DNA from: Candidatus Zhuqueibacterota bacterium
GTDB lineage: Bacteria; Zhuqueibacterota; Zhuqueibacteria; Zhuqueibacterales; Zhuqueibacteraceae
NCBI GenBank assembly: GCA_022616415.1
Contig: JAKEEU010000061.1
Location: 1 to 39,310 of the forward strand
DNA length: 39,310 nt
Reading direction: 5' to 3'
Under the pieces are notes generated by a model. It did not search any database. It saw only the letters and a list, made by a program, of their open reading frames with translations, and was not told the DNA's origin. Position numbers and translations under genes: made by a program. Below are positions 14,614 to 24,929 of this stretch, piece by piece (within the stretch, counting starts at the first letter, position 1; the number at the start of each line of letters is the position of its first letter).

Positions 14614-16605
14614 ATGAAAAGAACAAAAACTTGGGCGCGAGGAATTGTCCCGATTGTGCTGTCCTTCCTCCTGCTTCTGGCATACGAAAAGGCGATGGCC
14701 CAATTTCAACTGCGCTGTGACGGATTTAGCGCGGTTGGGGGCACATCGTCTGTAACCGGGACGAATTTGCTGGCAGTCGGTGGACAACCGCATCCGATCG
14801 GGACTTCCTCAAGCCTTAGTCATATCTTGAATCCGGGCTTCATACCCTGTATCCCTCGGATAGTTTCGAGTCCGGTGGTAAATGCCATTAACCCGAACTC
14901 GGCACAGCAGGGACAAGCCCTTGCTGTAACCATTGCCGGCGCGAATTTCGCCAATGGCGCGACCGTGGCTTTCAGTGGCACAGGCATTACCGTCAATAAT
15001 GCGAATGTGAACAGCGCCACCCAGATTTCCGCCAACATCAGCATCGCCACAAACGCGCCGGCCGGGCCCCGCGATGTCATCGTGACGAATCCGGATGGAA
15101 AAGCTGGGACAGGTCCCGGCTTATTTAGGGTAAATTCTTCGGGTGCCGAAATCAAACCAGTCGTCGTAGGATCGCAAGCCATTGGTGCAGAATTCGTAGT
15201 TGACATTGCCGCGAGTTCTGTGCAGAACTTATTCGGCGTCAGCTTTGAATTGAATTTCACCAACACTAATTTCATCGATGTCGTCACACCACACAACAAC
15301 AACGTGACGCCAGGTGATTTCTTGGGCAATGACGTAATTTTCTTTCAAAGTGTTGCTGAAGTCGCTGGCAAAGTCAATATCGGCATCAGCCGGAAAACGG
15401 GCCAGCCCGGTGTCAACGGCACAGGCATCGTGGCGCACGTTAAGTTTAAATCGCTCACCTCAACGCCGCCAGGTACGCAAGTGTTGTTTTCACTGAATAA
15501 TGTTGTTGCCAATGATCCTGCGGGCAATCCGATTCCGCTGCAGGCCGGCAACGCTACTGTCACTTTGAGTGGAATCCTGGTATGGCCTGGCGATACGAAC
15601 AACGATAAAATGGTTAATCAGGCCGATGTCTTGCCGATTGGGTTGTGCTGGCTGCAAACCGGCCCACCACGGCAAAACGCTTCGATCAATTGGGTGGGTC
15701 AGCCAGCAACGCCATGGCCACAGATGTCCTGCACTTATGCGGATGCCAACGGTGACGGCGTCGTCAACCAAACCGATGTGCTAGCGATCGGACTCAATTT
15801 TGGCAAGACGCATACCGAGCCCAATTCGATTGCCGAGCAATCCGTGGCGAAAGGCAGTGCCGTATCCGGTGTCGCCACCCTCAAACCTGAAGTCAATCCC
15901 CCGCGGCAGTCGCCGGGAAAAGAATTCTTCATCCGCATTCGGGCGTCGGATGTGACTGATCTCTTTGGCGTATCGTTCGAGCTGATTTATGACCGACCCA
16001 ATCTTTTGCAGATTGTCGCGGTGGAACAAGATAGCTTGTTGGGTAGCGATGTGATCTTCTTTTCTGTCACCGACACCACAGCCGGGAAGGTGTCCGCTGG
16101 CATCACGCGCAAGTCGGGTCAACCCGGTGTCAATGGCTCCGGGTCGGTGGTGCGGATCAAAGCCGTGCTGACGGCGCAGGCACAGAGCGGCGACGTTGTC
16201 AACTTGTCGTTGCAAAATGTGTCGGCCAACAACTCCACCGGCCAAGCCATCGCGATGACGCTGCAATCCTCGCAGATCCGGGTGCTGACCACTGCCGTCG
16301 CTGCCAAGCACGACACGCGAATTATCACCGACTATCGGTTGCATCAAAATCACCCCAATCCGTTCAATCCCAGCACGTTGATTCATTATGAAATTCCGCG
16401 GGCCGGGCAAGTGGTGGTGAAAGTGTACAACTTTGTCGGTCAGGAGGTGCGGACGCTGGTGAATCAAGTGCAATCTTCAGGAGCATATCAGATCAGTTGG
16501 GATGGCCGGGATGAGCAAGGCCGAGCGGTTCCTTCGGGTATTTATCTCTACCGTCTCCAGGCCGGGTCGTTTGCGGAGACGCACAAGATGATATTGTTGC
16601 GATAA
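14614..16605 (+). CDS. Secreted protein with IPT/TIG-like, two cohesin-like and dockerin-like domains and a C-terminal FlgD-like sorting domain
   Basis: 663 residues with signal peptide (1-29, ending AMAQ). An IPT/TIG-like beta domain (about 95-175) comes first. A first cohesin-like domain (about 180-320) has LFGVSFELNFTNTNF and GKVNIGISRKTGQPGVNGTG. A dockerin type I-like pair of calcium loops follows (WPGDTNNDKMVNQADVL and YADANGDGVVNQTDVLAI, about 325-395). A second cohesin-like domain (about 425-560) repeats the first (LFGVSFELIYDRPN, GKVSAGITRKSGQPGVNGSG). The last 85 residues (HQNHPNPFNPSTLIHYEIP to ETHKMILLR) are the FlgD-Ig-like domain used for type IX-like sorting. Cohesin and dockerin in one chain could allow self-association; no carbohydrate-active partner is nearby. 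AGGAGA precedes the ATG. Confidence 0.85.
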   Translation: MKRTKTWARGIVPIVLSFLLLLAYEKAMAQFQLRCDGFSAVGGTSSVTGTNLLAVGGQPHPIGTSSSLSHILNPGFIPCIPRIVSSPVVNAINPNSAQQGQALAVTIAGANFANGATVAFSGTGITVNNANVNSATQISANISIATNAPAGPRDVIVTNPDGKAGTGPGLFRVNSSGAEIKPVVVGSQAIGAEFVVDIAASSVQNLFGVSFELNFTNTNFIDVVTPHNNNVTPGDFLGNDVIFFQSVAEVAGKVNIGISRKTGQPGVNGTGIVAHVKFKSLTSTPPGTQVLFSLNNVVANDPAGNPIPLQAGNATVTLSGILVWPGDTNNDKMVNQADVLPIGLCWLQTGPPRQNASINWVGQPATPWPQMSCTYADANGDGVVNQTDVLAIGLNFGKTHTEPNSIAEQSVAKGSAVSGVATLKPEVNPPRQSPGKEFFIRIRASDVTDLFGVSFELIYDRPNLLQIVAVEQDSLLGSDVIFFSVTDTTAGKVSAGITRKSGQPGVNGSGSVVRIKAVLTAQAQSGDVVNLSLQNVSANNSTGQAIAMTLQSSQIRVLTTAVAAKHDTRIITDYRLHQNHPNPFNPSTLIHYEIPRAGQVVVKVYNFVGQEVRTLVNQVQSSGAYQISWDGRDEQGRAVPSGIYLYRLQAGSFAETHKMILLR

Positions 16606-16667
16606 GAAACACGAGCAGTATGGACGAACGCGGACAGAAAGAATTGAAGATGATATTGGTGCGATAA
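16585..16667 (+). repeat. Duplicated 3' tip of the cohesin/dockerin gene
   Basis: The last 21 bases of the gene (16585-16605, codons for the tip KMILLR and stop) recur at 16647-16667 with one change, reading KMILVR and stop. This is probably a trace of a second such gene or a short local duplication. The rest of 16606-16930 shows no gene, only the tRNA promoter. Confidence 0.6.
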
Positions 16668-16861
16668 TGTCATTGGGTCTGATAGGCGCAGGAGCGGCAA
16701 CCACACGGCTCATTATAAAGCAAGGCTCATTCTGACTGCTGTTGGGATGAGCCTATCCTCCGGTTCGTTTTGGTCAAAAATATACCGCTTCCAATAGCAT
16801 TCACGTTATCTCGCCGAAGATCTTTTCCCCCAATGTGGTGATTTAGCCTTCCAATTCTCTG

Positions 16862-16890
16862 TTGCTTTTAGCGAGAAAATTACCTATATT
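16862..16890 (+). promoter_or_regulatory. Sigma70-type promoter of tRNA-Leu
   Basis: TTGCTT at 16862-16867, 17 bp, TATATT at 16885-16890, 40 bp before the mature tRNA 5' end. Confidence 0.7.
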
Positions 16891-16930
16891 TTTTAATTAG
16901 TCAGGTTCCTCACCAGGAACTGGCGGAATT

Positions 16931-17014
16931 GCCAGAGTGGCGGAATTGGCATACGCGCCAGCCTTAGGAGCTGGTGGGCTTCGGCCATTAAGGGTTCAAC
17001 TCCCTTCTCTGGCA
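16931..17014 (+). tRNA. tRNA-Leu, anticodon TAG
   Basis: 84 nt. The acceptor stem GCCAGAG pairs with CTCTGGC, followed by discriminator A at 17014. The anticodon stem CCAGC/GCTGG encloses a seven-base loop with anticodon TAG at 16965-16967, reading CUA and related Leu codons. It has a long variable arm (class II) and a T-loop GGTTCAACTCC. The 3' CCA is not encoded. A 10-nt piece of its 5' part (GGCGGAATTG) also occurs just upstream at 16922-16931. Confidence 0.93.
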
Positions 17015-17018
17015 CTGG

Positions 17019-17092
17019 TTGCCGAGGGCATAGAACATAGCGCTTAGAGCAAGAATAGGTGCGCTATGCTCTTTGCTCTACGCCCTCGGCAA
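17019..17092. terminator. Long hairpin between tRNA-Leu and tig
   Basis: The left arm starts TTGCCGAGGGC (17019-17029). The right arm ends with the exact complement GCCCTCGGCAA (17082-17092), and inner parts pair imperfectly (ATAGCGC with GCGCTAT). It has no long U-run, so it may be a processing or attenuation hairpin or one of the intergenic word-repeat elements of this genome. Confidence 0.5.
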
Positions 17093-17145
17093 AACGGCTG
17101 TTGGAAAAAATTAGAACAAAATCACGGCAAACCACAGGAGCGACA

Positions 17146-18462
17146 TTGGACGTCAAGATTATCCCGGCCGAGAAGTGCAAACGTTACATAGAAGTCACCA
17201 TGCCGGCGGAGGAAGTTGAGTCGCGTGTAACCGCAGAATTGCGCAAGTATCAAAAGCGGGTGCAGATTCACGGTTTCCGCAAGGGCAAAGCCCCGTTGCA
17301 GCTCGTCAAGCAAATTTATGGGAGCGCCATCCGGCAAGAAACCATCGACGAGATGATTCCCGAAATCATTTCAGATGCGCGCGACAAAAACGGGTTGAAA
17401 ACCGTCGGCCCGGCGAATTTGGAAGACAGGAAGTACGATGAGCAAAACGGACTGAGTGTTCGCGCTTCCGTGGAAGTGGCGCCGGAGGTCGAGCTGCGGA
17501 ATTATAAAGGTCTCGAGCTGGAGAAGACGATTTTTGGTGTCGAGGATCAGGACGTTACCGAGGCCATTGAGGGGCTGCGAGAACAGGCCGCGATTATGCG
17601 CGTCGTCGATGGCGAGGTACAAACGGGCTACATTGTGGTGACGGACATTCAGCGAGTTGATGCGGCGGGCTTCCCTATCATTGGCAATAAACACGAAGAC
17701 CAGCGTTTGCAAGTTACGAACGATGACGAATTCACCAAGCCGCTCATCGGCGCCAAGGTGGGTGATTCCCGCCGCGTGAGCATTGCGGAGAAACGTCCGG
17801 ATGGCACGGCGGCCGAGCAGCCGGCGTTTTATCAGGTGACCGTCAAAGAAATTTCCGAGAAGATTTTGCCGGCGCTGGATGATGCCTTCGCAAAAAATTT
17901 GAACTTCATCGCGAAGCGCGGGGATCAGGAAAAAACGATTGAAACGCTCGAAGAACTCAAACAGGCAATTCGGGACGAGCTGAGTTCGCGCGCCGAGCAC
18001 CGCAGCCGGGAGAACTTGCGCAACGACCTCATCGACGAGCTGCTCAAAATCAATGCCTTCGATTTGCCGGAAGCCATGGCGGAAGCTTATGTGCAGAAGT
18101 TTGCGGAAAGCATGAAAGCCCAATTTGCCGGCTTGCCGGAGGAGATGTTGAACAACGAAGGACGGGCGGCGGCGATGCGGCGGTTAAGATGGGATTTTCT
18201 GCGCGCCCGCATCGCGGAAGTCGAGGGCATCGAGGTGAGCGACGAGGAGATGCGGGAATACCTCATCGCCACGGCGCTGTCTTCCAAGCAGGAGCCGCAG
18301 CGCCTGATCAATCAAACCATGAACAATGCCGAGAAACGCGATAAGCTGCGCGACGATCTGCGCGAAACGAAACTCTTGCAGTTTCTCGAAAGCCAAATGA
18401 AAATTCGTGAGCGTTACGCTCCTTATAAAGACCGCGAGCAGTCGCGGATTATTACGGTTTGA
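17146..18462 (+). CDS. tig: Trigger factor, ribosome-associated chaperone
   Basis: 438 residues, close to the usual 430. The N-terminal ribosome-binding domain contains the signature GFRKGKAPLQLVKQIYG. A divergent FKBP-like peptidyl-prolyl isomerase domain follows (about 150-245), and a long helical C-terminal domain completes the fold. It binds nascent chains at the ribosomal exit tunnel. I choose TTG 17146 as start: AGGAG lies at 17136-17140 five bases before it, and the protein then begins DVKIIPAEKCKRYIEV, as trigger factors do. The longer reading from 17059 adds unrelated residues coming from the intergenic hairpin. It heads the conserved tig-clpP-clpX-lon cluster. The isomerase domain lacks several usual residues, so that activity may be weak. 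Confidence 0.95.
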   Translation: MDVKIIPAEKCKRYIEVTMPAEEVESRVTAELRKYQKRVQIHGFRKGKAPLQLVKQIYGSAIRQETIDEMIPEIISDARDKNGLKTVGPANLEDRKYDEQNGLSVRASVEVAPEVELRNYKGLELEKTIFGVEDQDVTEAIEGLREQAAIMRVVDGEVQTGYIVVTDIQRVDAAGFPIIGNKHEDQRLQVTNDDEFTKPLIGAKVGDSRRVSIAEKRPDGTAAEQPAFYQVTVKEISEKILPALDDAFAKNLNFIAKRGDQEKTIETLEELKQAIRDELSSRAEHRSRENLRNDLIDELLKINAFDLPEAMAEAYVQKFAESMKAQFAGLPEEMLNNEGRAAAMRRLRWDFLRARIAEVEGIEVSDEEMREYLIATALSSKQEPQRLINQTMNNAEKRDKLRDDLRETKLLQFLESQMKIRERYAPYKDREQSRIITV

Positions 18463-18469
18463 GGTTTGC

Positions 18470-18530
18470 CGGTTTGCCCGTTAGCCGGTTTTTGAACAGG
18501 CCAACTGGCGAACCGGCTAACAGGCCAACT
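18470..18530. repeat. Intergenic hairpin between tig and clpP
   Basis: GTTAGCCGGTT (18480-18490) pairs perfectly with AACCGGCTAAC (18511-18521); flanking GGCC/GGTTTG words extend the pairing with wobble. It could reduce read-through or stabilise the tig mRNA end. Confidence 0.55.
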
Positions 18531-18571
18531 ATCACAACAGGACCTTCAAAATCTAGAGAGGAACAATAACC

Positions 18572-19183
18572 ATGGGCTTAGTACCTATTGTCGTCGAGCA
18601 AACCGGGCGGGGCGAACGATCGTTCGATATTTATTCGCGCTTGCTGAAAGAGCGCATCATTTTTCTGGGCACGGACGTCAACGAGCACGTCGCCAGCTTG
18701 GTGATCGCGCAGTTGCTGTGGCTGGCAGCGGAAGATTCGGAGAAAGATATTCAGTTTTATATCAACTCGCCGGGCGGTTACGTCTCAGCCGGGTTGGCGA
18801 TTTATGACACCATGCAGTTTATTCAACCCGACATCAGCACGATTTGCATGGGCCAGGCGGCCAGCATGGGCGCTTTGCTGTTGGCGGCCGGCGCGAAAGG
18901 CAAACGTTTTGCGCTGCCGCATTCGCGGATCATGATTCACCAGCCGGCCGGCGGCGCGCAAGGTCAAGCCAGCGACATCGAAATTCACGCCCGCGAAATT
19001 CTGACCTTGCGCGAACGGCTGAACCATATTTTGGCGAAGCATACAGGCCAGCCCATCCAACAGATCGAAAAGGACACCGATCGCAATTTTTTCATGTCGG
19101 CTGAAGATGCGGTCAAATACGGCATCGTGGATGAAGTGCTCACCCGCCGATTCCAACGCGTGAAAGAGGCGAAGTTAACGTAG
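18572..19183 (+). CDS. clpP: ATP-dependent Clp protease proteolytic subunit
   Basis: 203-residue serine peptidase that forms the 14-subunit chamber fed by ClpX. The nucleophile Ser98 lies in [11 protein letters not shown], His123 in [12 protein letters not shown], and the acid in [10 protein letters not shown]. The INSPGG oxyanion/dimer motif is at about 65-70. The expected [14 protein letters not shown] opening is present, with about 15 residues before it. AGAGAGGAAC precedes the ATG. It lies 31 bp upstream of clpX and is likely co-transcribed with it. Confidence 0.97.
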   Translation: MGLVPIVVEQTGRGERSFDIYSRLLKERIIFLGTDVNEHVASLVIAQLLWLAAEDSEKDIQFYINSPGGYVSAGLAIYDTMQFIQPDISTICMGQAASMGALLLAAGAKGKRFALPHSRIMIHQPAGGAQGQASDIEIHAREILTLRERLNHILAKHTGQPIQQIEKDTDRNFFMSAEDAVKYGIVDEVLTRRFQRVKEAKLT

Positions 19184-19214
19184 GATTATTTATATGGAGA
19201 TATAGGAGCCAATC

Positions 19215-20461
<1,247 letters not shown>

Positions 20462-20462
<1 letters not shown>

Positions 20463-23032
20463 TGCACAAAATCGTTCGGGACGGCGTCGAGCTGGAGATT
20501 AACACCCGGCTGCCGGTTTTGCCGTTGAAGGAAGTGGTTATTTTCCCGTACATGACTTTTCCACTGCTCGTGGGACGCGAGTCGTCGCTCCGCGCCGTGC
20601 AGGAAGCCATGACGCTGGATCGGGTGATTTTTTTGACCGCCCAAAAAGACGTGACTATCGACGAACCCGGCAAGGATGATTTGCACCGCGTCGGCGTCAT
20701 CGCTCGTATTTTGCAGGTGCTCAAGCTGCCCAACGGCTTGGTGAAGGTTCTCGTCGAAGGCTTGATTCGCGCCCGCATCAATCGCTTCCTGCCGATCACC
20801 GACCACTTCGAAGTGCGCATCGACATCATCCGCGAAGATGAAGAGCTTTCTCCTGAAATTCTGGCGATCATGCGCCGCGCCACCGCGCTGTTCAAAGAAT
20901 ACGTCCACATCAATCGCAACATTCCTGACGAAGTGCTGCTCGTGCTGGAGAATATCGAGCATCCCCAGCGCCTCGCGGATTTTGTGGCGGCCCACTTGCA
21001 GCGCGAAATGAAGACGAAGCAGCACCTGCTCGAATCACCGCACGTCAAAGAGCAGCTTCTGTACGTCGCCGAGATTCTCGAAAGCGAGATCGAGATTCTG
21101 GAGATCGAGCGCAACATCGAGGACAAGGTGCGCGGCCGCATCCAACGCACGCAGCGCCATTATTGGCTGCAGGAGCAGATGCGCGCGATTCAGGAGGAAC
21201 TGGGTGAAGACCCGGAGGGCGACGGCGAGCTGGCAAAGCTGCGGGAAAAAATCAAACAAGCGAGCATGCTGCCCGAGGCGGAGGAGAAGGCTTTGGAGGA
21301 ATTGGACAAGCTCGGCAATATTCCGCCGATCTCTCCGGAAGCGACGGTGATTCGGAACTATCTCGATTGGCTGCTCGCGGTGCCGTGGAAGAATCGCACC
21401 AAAGACACCCTCAATATCGCGGACGCCAACAACATTTTGGGTGAAGATCACTACGGCCTCGAAAAGCCTAAGGAGCGCATTCTCGAACATCTGGCGGTTC
21501 TCAAGCTCGTCAAGCATATCAAAGGCCCGATTCTCTGTCTCGTCGGTCCGCCGGGTGTCGGCAAGACTTCGCTCGGCAAATCCATTGCGCGCGCCATGGG
21601 CCGCAACTTCGTGCGCGTTTCGCTCGGCGGCGTGCGCGACGAGGCGGAAATTCGCGGCCATCGCCGGACGTATATCGGCGCGTTGCCGGGAAAAATCATA
21701 CAATCCATGAAGCGCGTGAAAACCGTCAATCCGGTTTTCCTGCTCGACGAAGTGGATAAAATGAGCGTCGACTTTCGCGGCGATCCATCGTCGGCCTTGC
21801 TCGAAGTGCTCGATCCCGAGCAAAACAAAGCCTTCAACGATCATTATCTCGAAGTCGATTACGATCTCAGCCAGGTGCTGTTCATCACCACCGCCAACGT
21901 GCGCTCGCAAATTCCCGAGCCGCTGCAAGACCGCATGGAGATCATCAATTTGCCCGGTTACCTGGAGCACGAAAAGCTCGCGATTGCCAAAGGCTTTCTC
22001 ATCCCCAAGCTGCTGAAAGAGCACGGCCTGAGCGTGGAAAATTTGGCATTCGAAGATAAAGCATTGCTGAAAATTATTCGCGAATATACCCGCGAGGCCG
22101 GCGTGCGCAATGTGGAGCGCGAGCTTTCATCGATTTGCCGCAAAGTCGCGAAGGCGTTGGTCTCAGCAAATGGCAGCGCGGAAAAAGGCCCGCCGACGCC
22201 TCTCGCCATCGATGCGACCGGCGAGGTACGTGAATCTTCAGTAGAAACCTCGGCGACAACGATTCCGCTTGGTGAAGCCGCGCCGGCGCAGAGAAAAATC
22301 ACGATTACGGCGGCGAATCTCAGCAAGCATCTCGGCGTGCCGCAACATCCTCAACGAATGCTGGCGGACAAGCTCGCGATCGGCAGCGCCACCGGCATGG
22401 CGTGGACGCCTTACGGCGGCGACGTTCTCGAGATTCAAGTAAGCCTCATGCCGGGAAAAGGCGCGCTGGTGCTGACCGGCAAGCTCGGTGAGGTGATGAA
22501 AGAGTCCGCCAAAGCCGCGCTGACTTATGCGCGCACGAATGCCGCGACTTTCGGCATCACCGGCAAATTTTGGAAGGACACCGACATTCACATTCACATT
22601 CCGGAAGGCGCCATCCCGAAAGACGGCCCGTCTGCCGGAATTACGATTGCGACGGCGCTGATCTCGGCATTGAGCGGCAGGGAAGTCCGCCGCGACGTGG
22701 CGATGACCGGCGAGATCACGCTACGCGGTTCGGTGTTGGGCATCGGCGGCCTCAATGAGAAAATTCTGGCAGCGCAAAGATATGGCATTCGCCACGTCAT
22801 TATTCCGGCGGAGAACGAAAAGGATTTGAAAGAATTGCCGGCGCCGTTGCGCAAGGGCATGACCATCACCAAGGTCAAGCATATCGACGAAGTGCTGGTC
22901 ATTTTGCTCGCCAAGAAAGTCGAAGCCGAGACACCGCGTGTTGCAGAATTGCCGGAAACTGAGAAAGTTAAAAAGTCCCCAATGCCCCGTTTGCGCCATG
23001 GCATTGCCGAGCAACCGGCGGTGGTGAATTGA
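20462..23032 (+). CDS. lon: Lon protease (S16)
   Basis: 856-residue ATP-dependent protease. The N-terminal substrate-binding domain (about 15-210) starts LPVLPLKEVVIFPYM. The AAA+ module carries Walker A GPPGVGKTS near 362 and Walker B VFLLDEVDKM. The protease domain has Ser724 in DGPSAG and Lys767 in GGLNEKILAAQ, 43 residues apart as in E. coli Lon. A variable insert rich in Ser, Thr and Ala (about 565-605) separates the AAA lid from the protease domain. The ATG at 20462 overlaps the clpX stop by one base; a TTG one codon earlier is less likely. It closes the proteostasis operon. Confidence 0.96.
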
Positions 23033-23074
23033 ATTAAATCGCAGCCTTTAGCCATTTGAAACTTGATTTATATA

Positions 23075-23146
23075 TGTCATTCCGCAGGAATTTTTTTCGA
23101 TTCAAAATGATTTATTGAGAACAAAAAAGTTTCTTACAGAATGACA
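23075..23146. repeat. Small inverted-repeat element after lon (MITE-like or terminator)
   Basis: Starts TGTCATTCCGCAGGAA followed by a T-run, and ends with the near-complement (A-run, TTTCTTACAGAATGACA); mismatches are mostly G-U compatible. The 72-nt unit with TGTCATTC/GAATGACA ends looks like a dispersed intergenic element and could terminate lon transcription. Confidence 0.5.
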
Positions 23147-23223
23147 TTTTTCTTTACTTTTGCAGACTCTAATAATAATCCGGTCGATTCGTAAAATCCG
23201 AATACCAGGCGATTTGATGAAGC

Positions 23224-23829
23224 ATGGTGATTAGGGATGCTGAATTTGCAATGAGCGTCGCGCACGCCGCGCAGTTGCCCAAAGACGGCTTGCCGCAAAT
23301 CGCTTTCTGCGGCCGCTCCAACGTGGGGAAATCCAGCCTGATCAACTCGCTGCTCAACCGCCGCCATCTTGCCAAAACCAGCAACACTCCGGGCAAAACC
23401 CGCCTGCTCAATTTCTTCCGCCTCGTCCCCGCCGATTCCGTCGCGCGCCCGTTTTATTTCGTCGATTTGCCCGGCTACGGCTTCGCCAAAGTTTCCCAAA
23501 CCGAGCGCGAGTATTGGCGCCGGCTCATCGAAAGCTATTTCCAAACCAGCAAGCAGCTCTGCGGCGCCATCTCGATCATTGACAGCCGCCACGGCCCGCT
23601 CGAAAGCGATCTCGAATTGCTCGCCTGGCTCACAGAATTGCGCCAGCGCGTCGTCGTGGTCGCCACCAAAGCCGACAAGCTCTCCAACAAGCAACGAGCC
23701 GAACGCAAACGCGAGATTGCGGCCAGTATCGCGCATTTGCCCATCGTTGAGGTGATGTTTTATTCGTCGGTCACAGCACTCGGCCGGCGGGAGTTGTGGC
23801 AGTGTGTGAATGAGCTGGTCGGGGGATGA
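23224..23829 (+). CDS. engB: Ribosome biogenesis GTPase EngB (YsxC/YihA)
   Basis: 201-residue GTPase needed for large-subunit assembly. G1 is GRSNVGKSSLIN, G2 SNTPGKTRLLNFF, G3 DLPGYGFAKV, G4 TKADKLS, and SSVTALGRREL serves as G5. The length matches the family. It starts at ATG 23224; the next Met (codon 10) is also possible, but the first gives the usual IRDAEFAMSVA opening. It lies alone between two hairpin elements. Confidence 0.95.
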   Translation: MVIRDAEFAMSVAHAAQLPKDGLPQIAFCGRSNVGKSSLINSLLNRRHLAKTSNTPGKTRLLNFFRLVPADSVARPFYFVDLPGYGFAKVSQTEREYWRRLIESYFQTSKQLCGAISIIDSRHGPLESDLELLAWLTELRQRVVVVATKADKLSNKQRAERKREIAASIAHLPIVEVMFYSSVTALGRRELWQCVNELVGG

Positions 23830-24071
23830 AGTTTATTGTTTTCACAATTTCATCATCAACGTAGAAAAGTCTGCGGCCATAGGCCACGACTAAAAGACTT
23901 CCCCCCAACGGTTGAATTATGACCAACGGATGTTTTTACCAGTTGGTTTTAATTCATCCGTTGGGGAGCTTTTGCTTTTTCTGACAAGATTTCACCCTTA
24001 CGAATTCCTGCCCATTGTGTTTTCCGTATGAGTTTTTGATTCGTGTGAAATACAATTTCCATTTTTCGCGC
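23830..24071. other. Non-coding gap between engB and rlmB
   Basis: No gene seen. It contains the nested hairpin at 23903-23966 and leads into the rlmB promoter. Confidence 0.6.
23903..23966 (+). terminator. Nested hairpin, probable terminator of engB
   Basis: Outer arms of 17 bp (CCCCAACGGTTGAATTA at 23903-23919 with its complement at 23950-23966, one mismatch) enclose a 6-bp inner stem ACCAAC/GTTGGT. The sequence AGCTTTTGCTTTTTC follows, so it would terminate from the plus strand. Confidence 0.6.
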
Positions 24072-24100
24072 TTGCTTCTTTATTTTGCATCGTGTATCTT
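24072..24100 (+). promoter_or_regulatory. Sigma70-type promoter of rlmB
   Basis: TTGCTT at 24072-24077, 17 bp, TATCTT at 24095-24100; the ATG is 30 bp downstream. Confidence 0.6.
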
Positions 24101-24129
24101 GGAGATAATCAAAAACTGTTGGAGTTTCC

Positions 24130-24867
24130 ATGCCCGACCTCAAAACCTACGGCCGCCACCCGGTGAAAGAAGCCCTGCAATCCGGCGCGCCGGTTCGCAA
24201 AATTTATCTTGCCCAAGGCAGCCGCGGCCCGGAGTTGATGGAGCTGATCCATCTCGCCGAAGAGCAGCGCATTCCCATGCAAACCGTGCCGCGCCAGGAG
24301 TTGGATCGCCTGGCCGAGACGGACAAGCACCAAGGCATTATCGCCGTCATGCCCGGCGTGAATTACATGTCGTGGGAAAAATTGCTCGACCGCGCGCGTC
24401 AGAAGAATGAAAAACCCGCGCTCCTGCTGCTCGATGGTGTCGAAGACCCGCGCAATCTCGGTGCGATTTTGCGCGTCGCCGACGGCGCCGGCATGCACGG
24501 CGTTGTCATCACCAAACGCCGCTGCGCCGAAGTCACCGCTGCCGCCGTCAAAACCTCCGCCGGCGCGGCCCTTCACATTCCCATCGCCCAAGAAACCAAT
24601 CTCAATGCCGTTATCGAGCAATTGAAACGCGAAAATATTTGGATCGTCGGCTGCGACATGTCCGGCGAGAAACCGATTTTTGCCATGGATGCGAAAATGC
24701 CGCTCGCGCTCGTGCTCGGCGGCGAAGGCATGGGCTTGCACCAGCTCGTGCGCAAGAAATGCGATTTTCTCTACAACATCCCCATGCACGGCAAGGTTGA
24801 CTCGCTGAATGTCTCGACCGCGGCGGCGATTGTGTGTTATGAGGTGGTGAGGCAGAGGATGATGTAA
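24130..24867 (+). CDS. rlmB: 23S rRNA 2'-O-methyltransferase RlmB / TrmH-family SPOUT enzyme
   Basis: 245 residues. The N-terminal substrate-binding domain (about 1-75) opens YGRHPVKEAL. The SPOUT domain shows the three TrmH-family motifs: DPRNLGAILRVADGAG with the catalytic Arg, LVLGGEGMGLHQLV, and IPMHGKVDSLNVSTAAAI. It uses S-adenosylmethionine, probably to methylate G2251 of 23S rRNA; TrmH-type tRNA specificity is the alternative. It is the last ordinary housekeeping gene before the rearranged region. Confidence 0.92.
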   Translation: MPDLKTYGRHPVKEALQSGAPVRKIYLAQGSRGPELMELIHLAEEQRIPMQTVPRQELDRLAETDKHQGIIAVMPGVNYMSWEKLLDRARQKNEKPALLLLDGVEDPRNLGAILRVADGAGMHGVVITKRRCAEVTAAAVKTSAGAALHIPIAQETNLNAVIEQLKRENIWIVGCDMSGEKPIFAMDAKMPLALVLGGEGMGLHQLVRKKCDFLYNIPMHGKVDSLNVSTAAAIVCYEVVRQRMM

Positions 24868-24910
24868 AACGTAAAGCGTAAAAAAACGTAAAACGTAACC
24901 TGTAAGTTAC
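24866..24910. repeat. Word-like CGTAAA repeats and small stem after rlmB
   Basis: Repeated CGTAAA/CGTAAAACGTAA words followed by a CGTAAC/GTTACG stem. The same words appear as complements at 9717-9738. It marks the border of the rearranged region. Confidence 0.4.
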
Positions 24911-24929
24911 GCATTAGTCTATCTCAGAA

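Noticed and set aside
16921..16950. Direct repeat of the tRNA-Leu 5' part as an attachment site
   Set aside because: Only about 10 bp, on the 5' side, with no integrase or element boundary nearby.
17011..17024. TGGCAC-TGG-TTGC as a sigma54 promoter
   Set aside because: Spacing is two bases too short, and TGGCA is the 3' end of the tRNA.
17059..17145. Upstream start for trigger factor
   Set aside because: Those codons come from the intergenic hairpin region; TTG 17146 has a good RBS and gives the family N-terminus.
23903..23966. attC-like recombination site
   Set aside because: The core sites do not fit GTRRRY-type rules (GTTGGGG and GTTGGTT instead of GTTRRRY), and no integron integrase is in the window.
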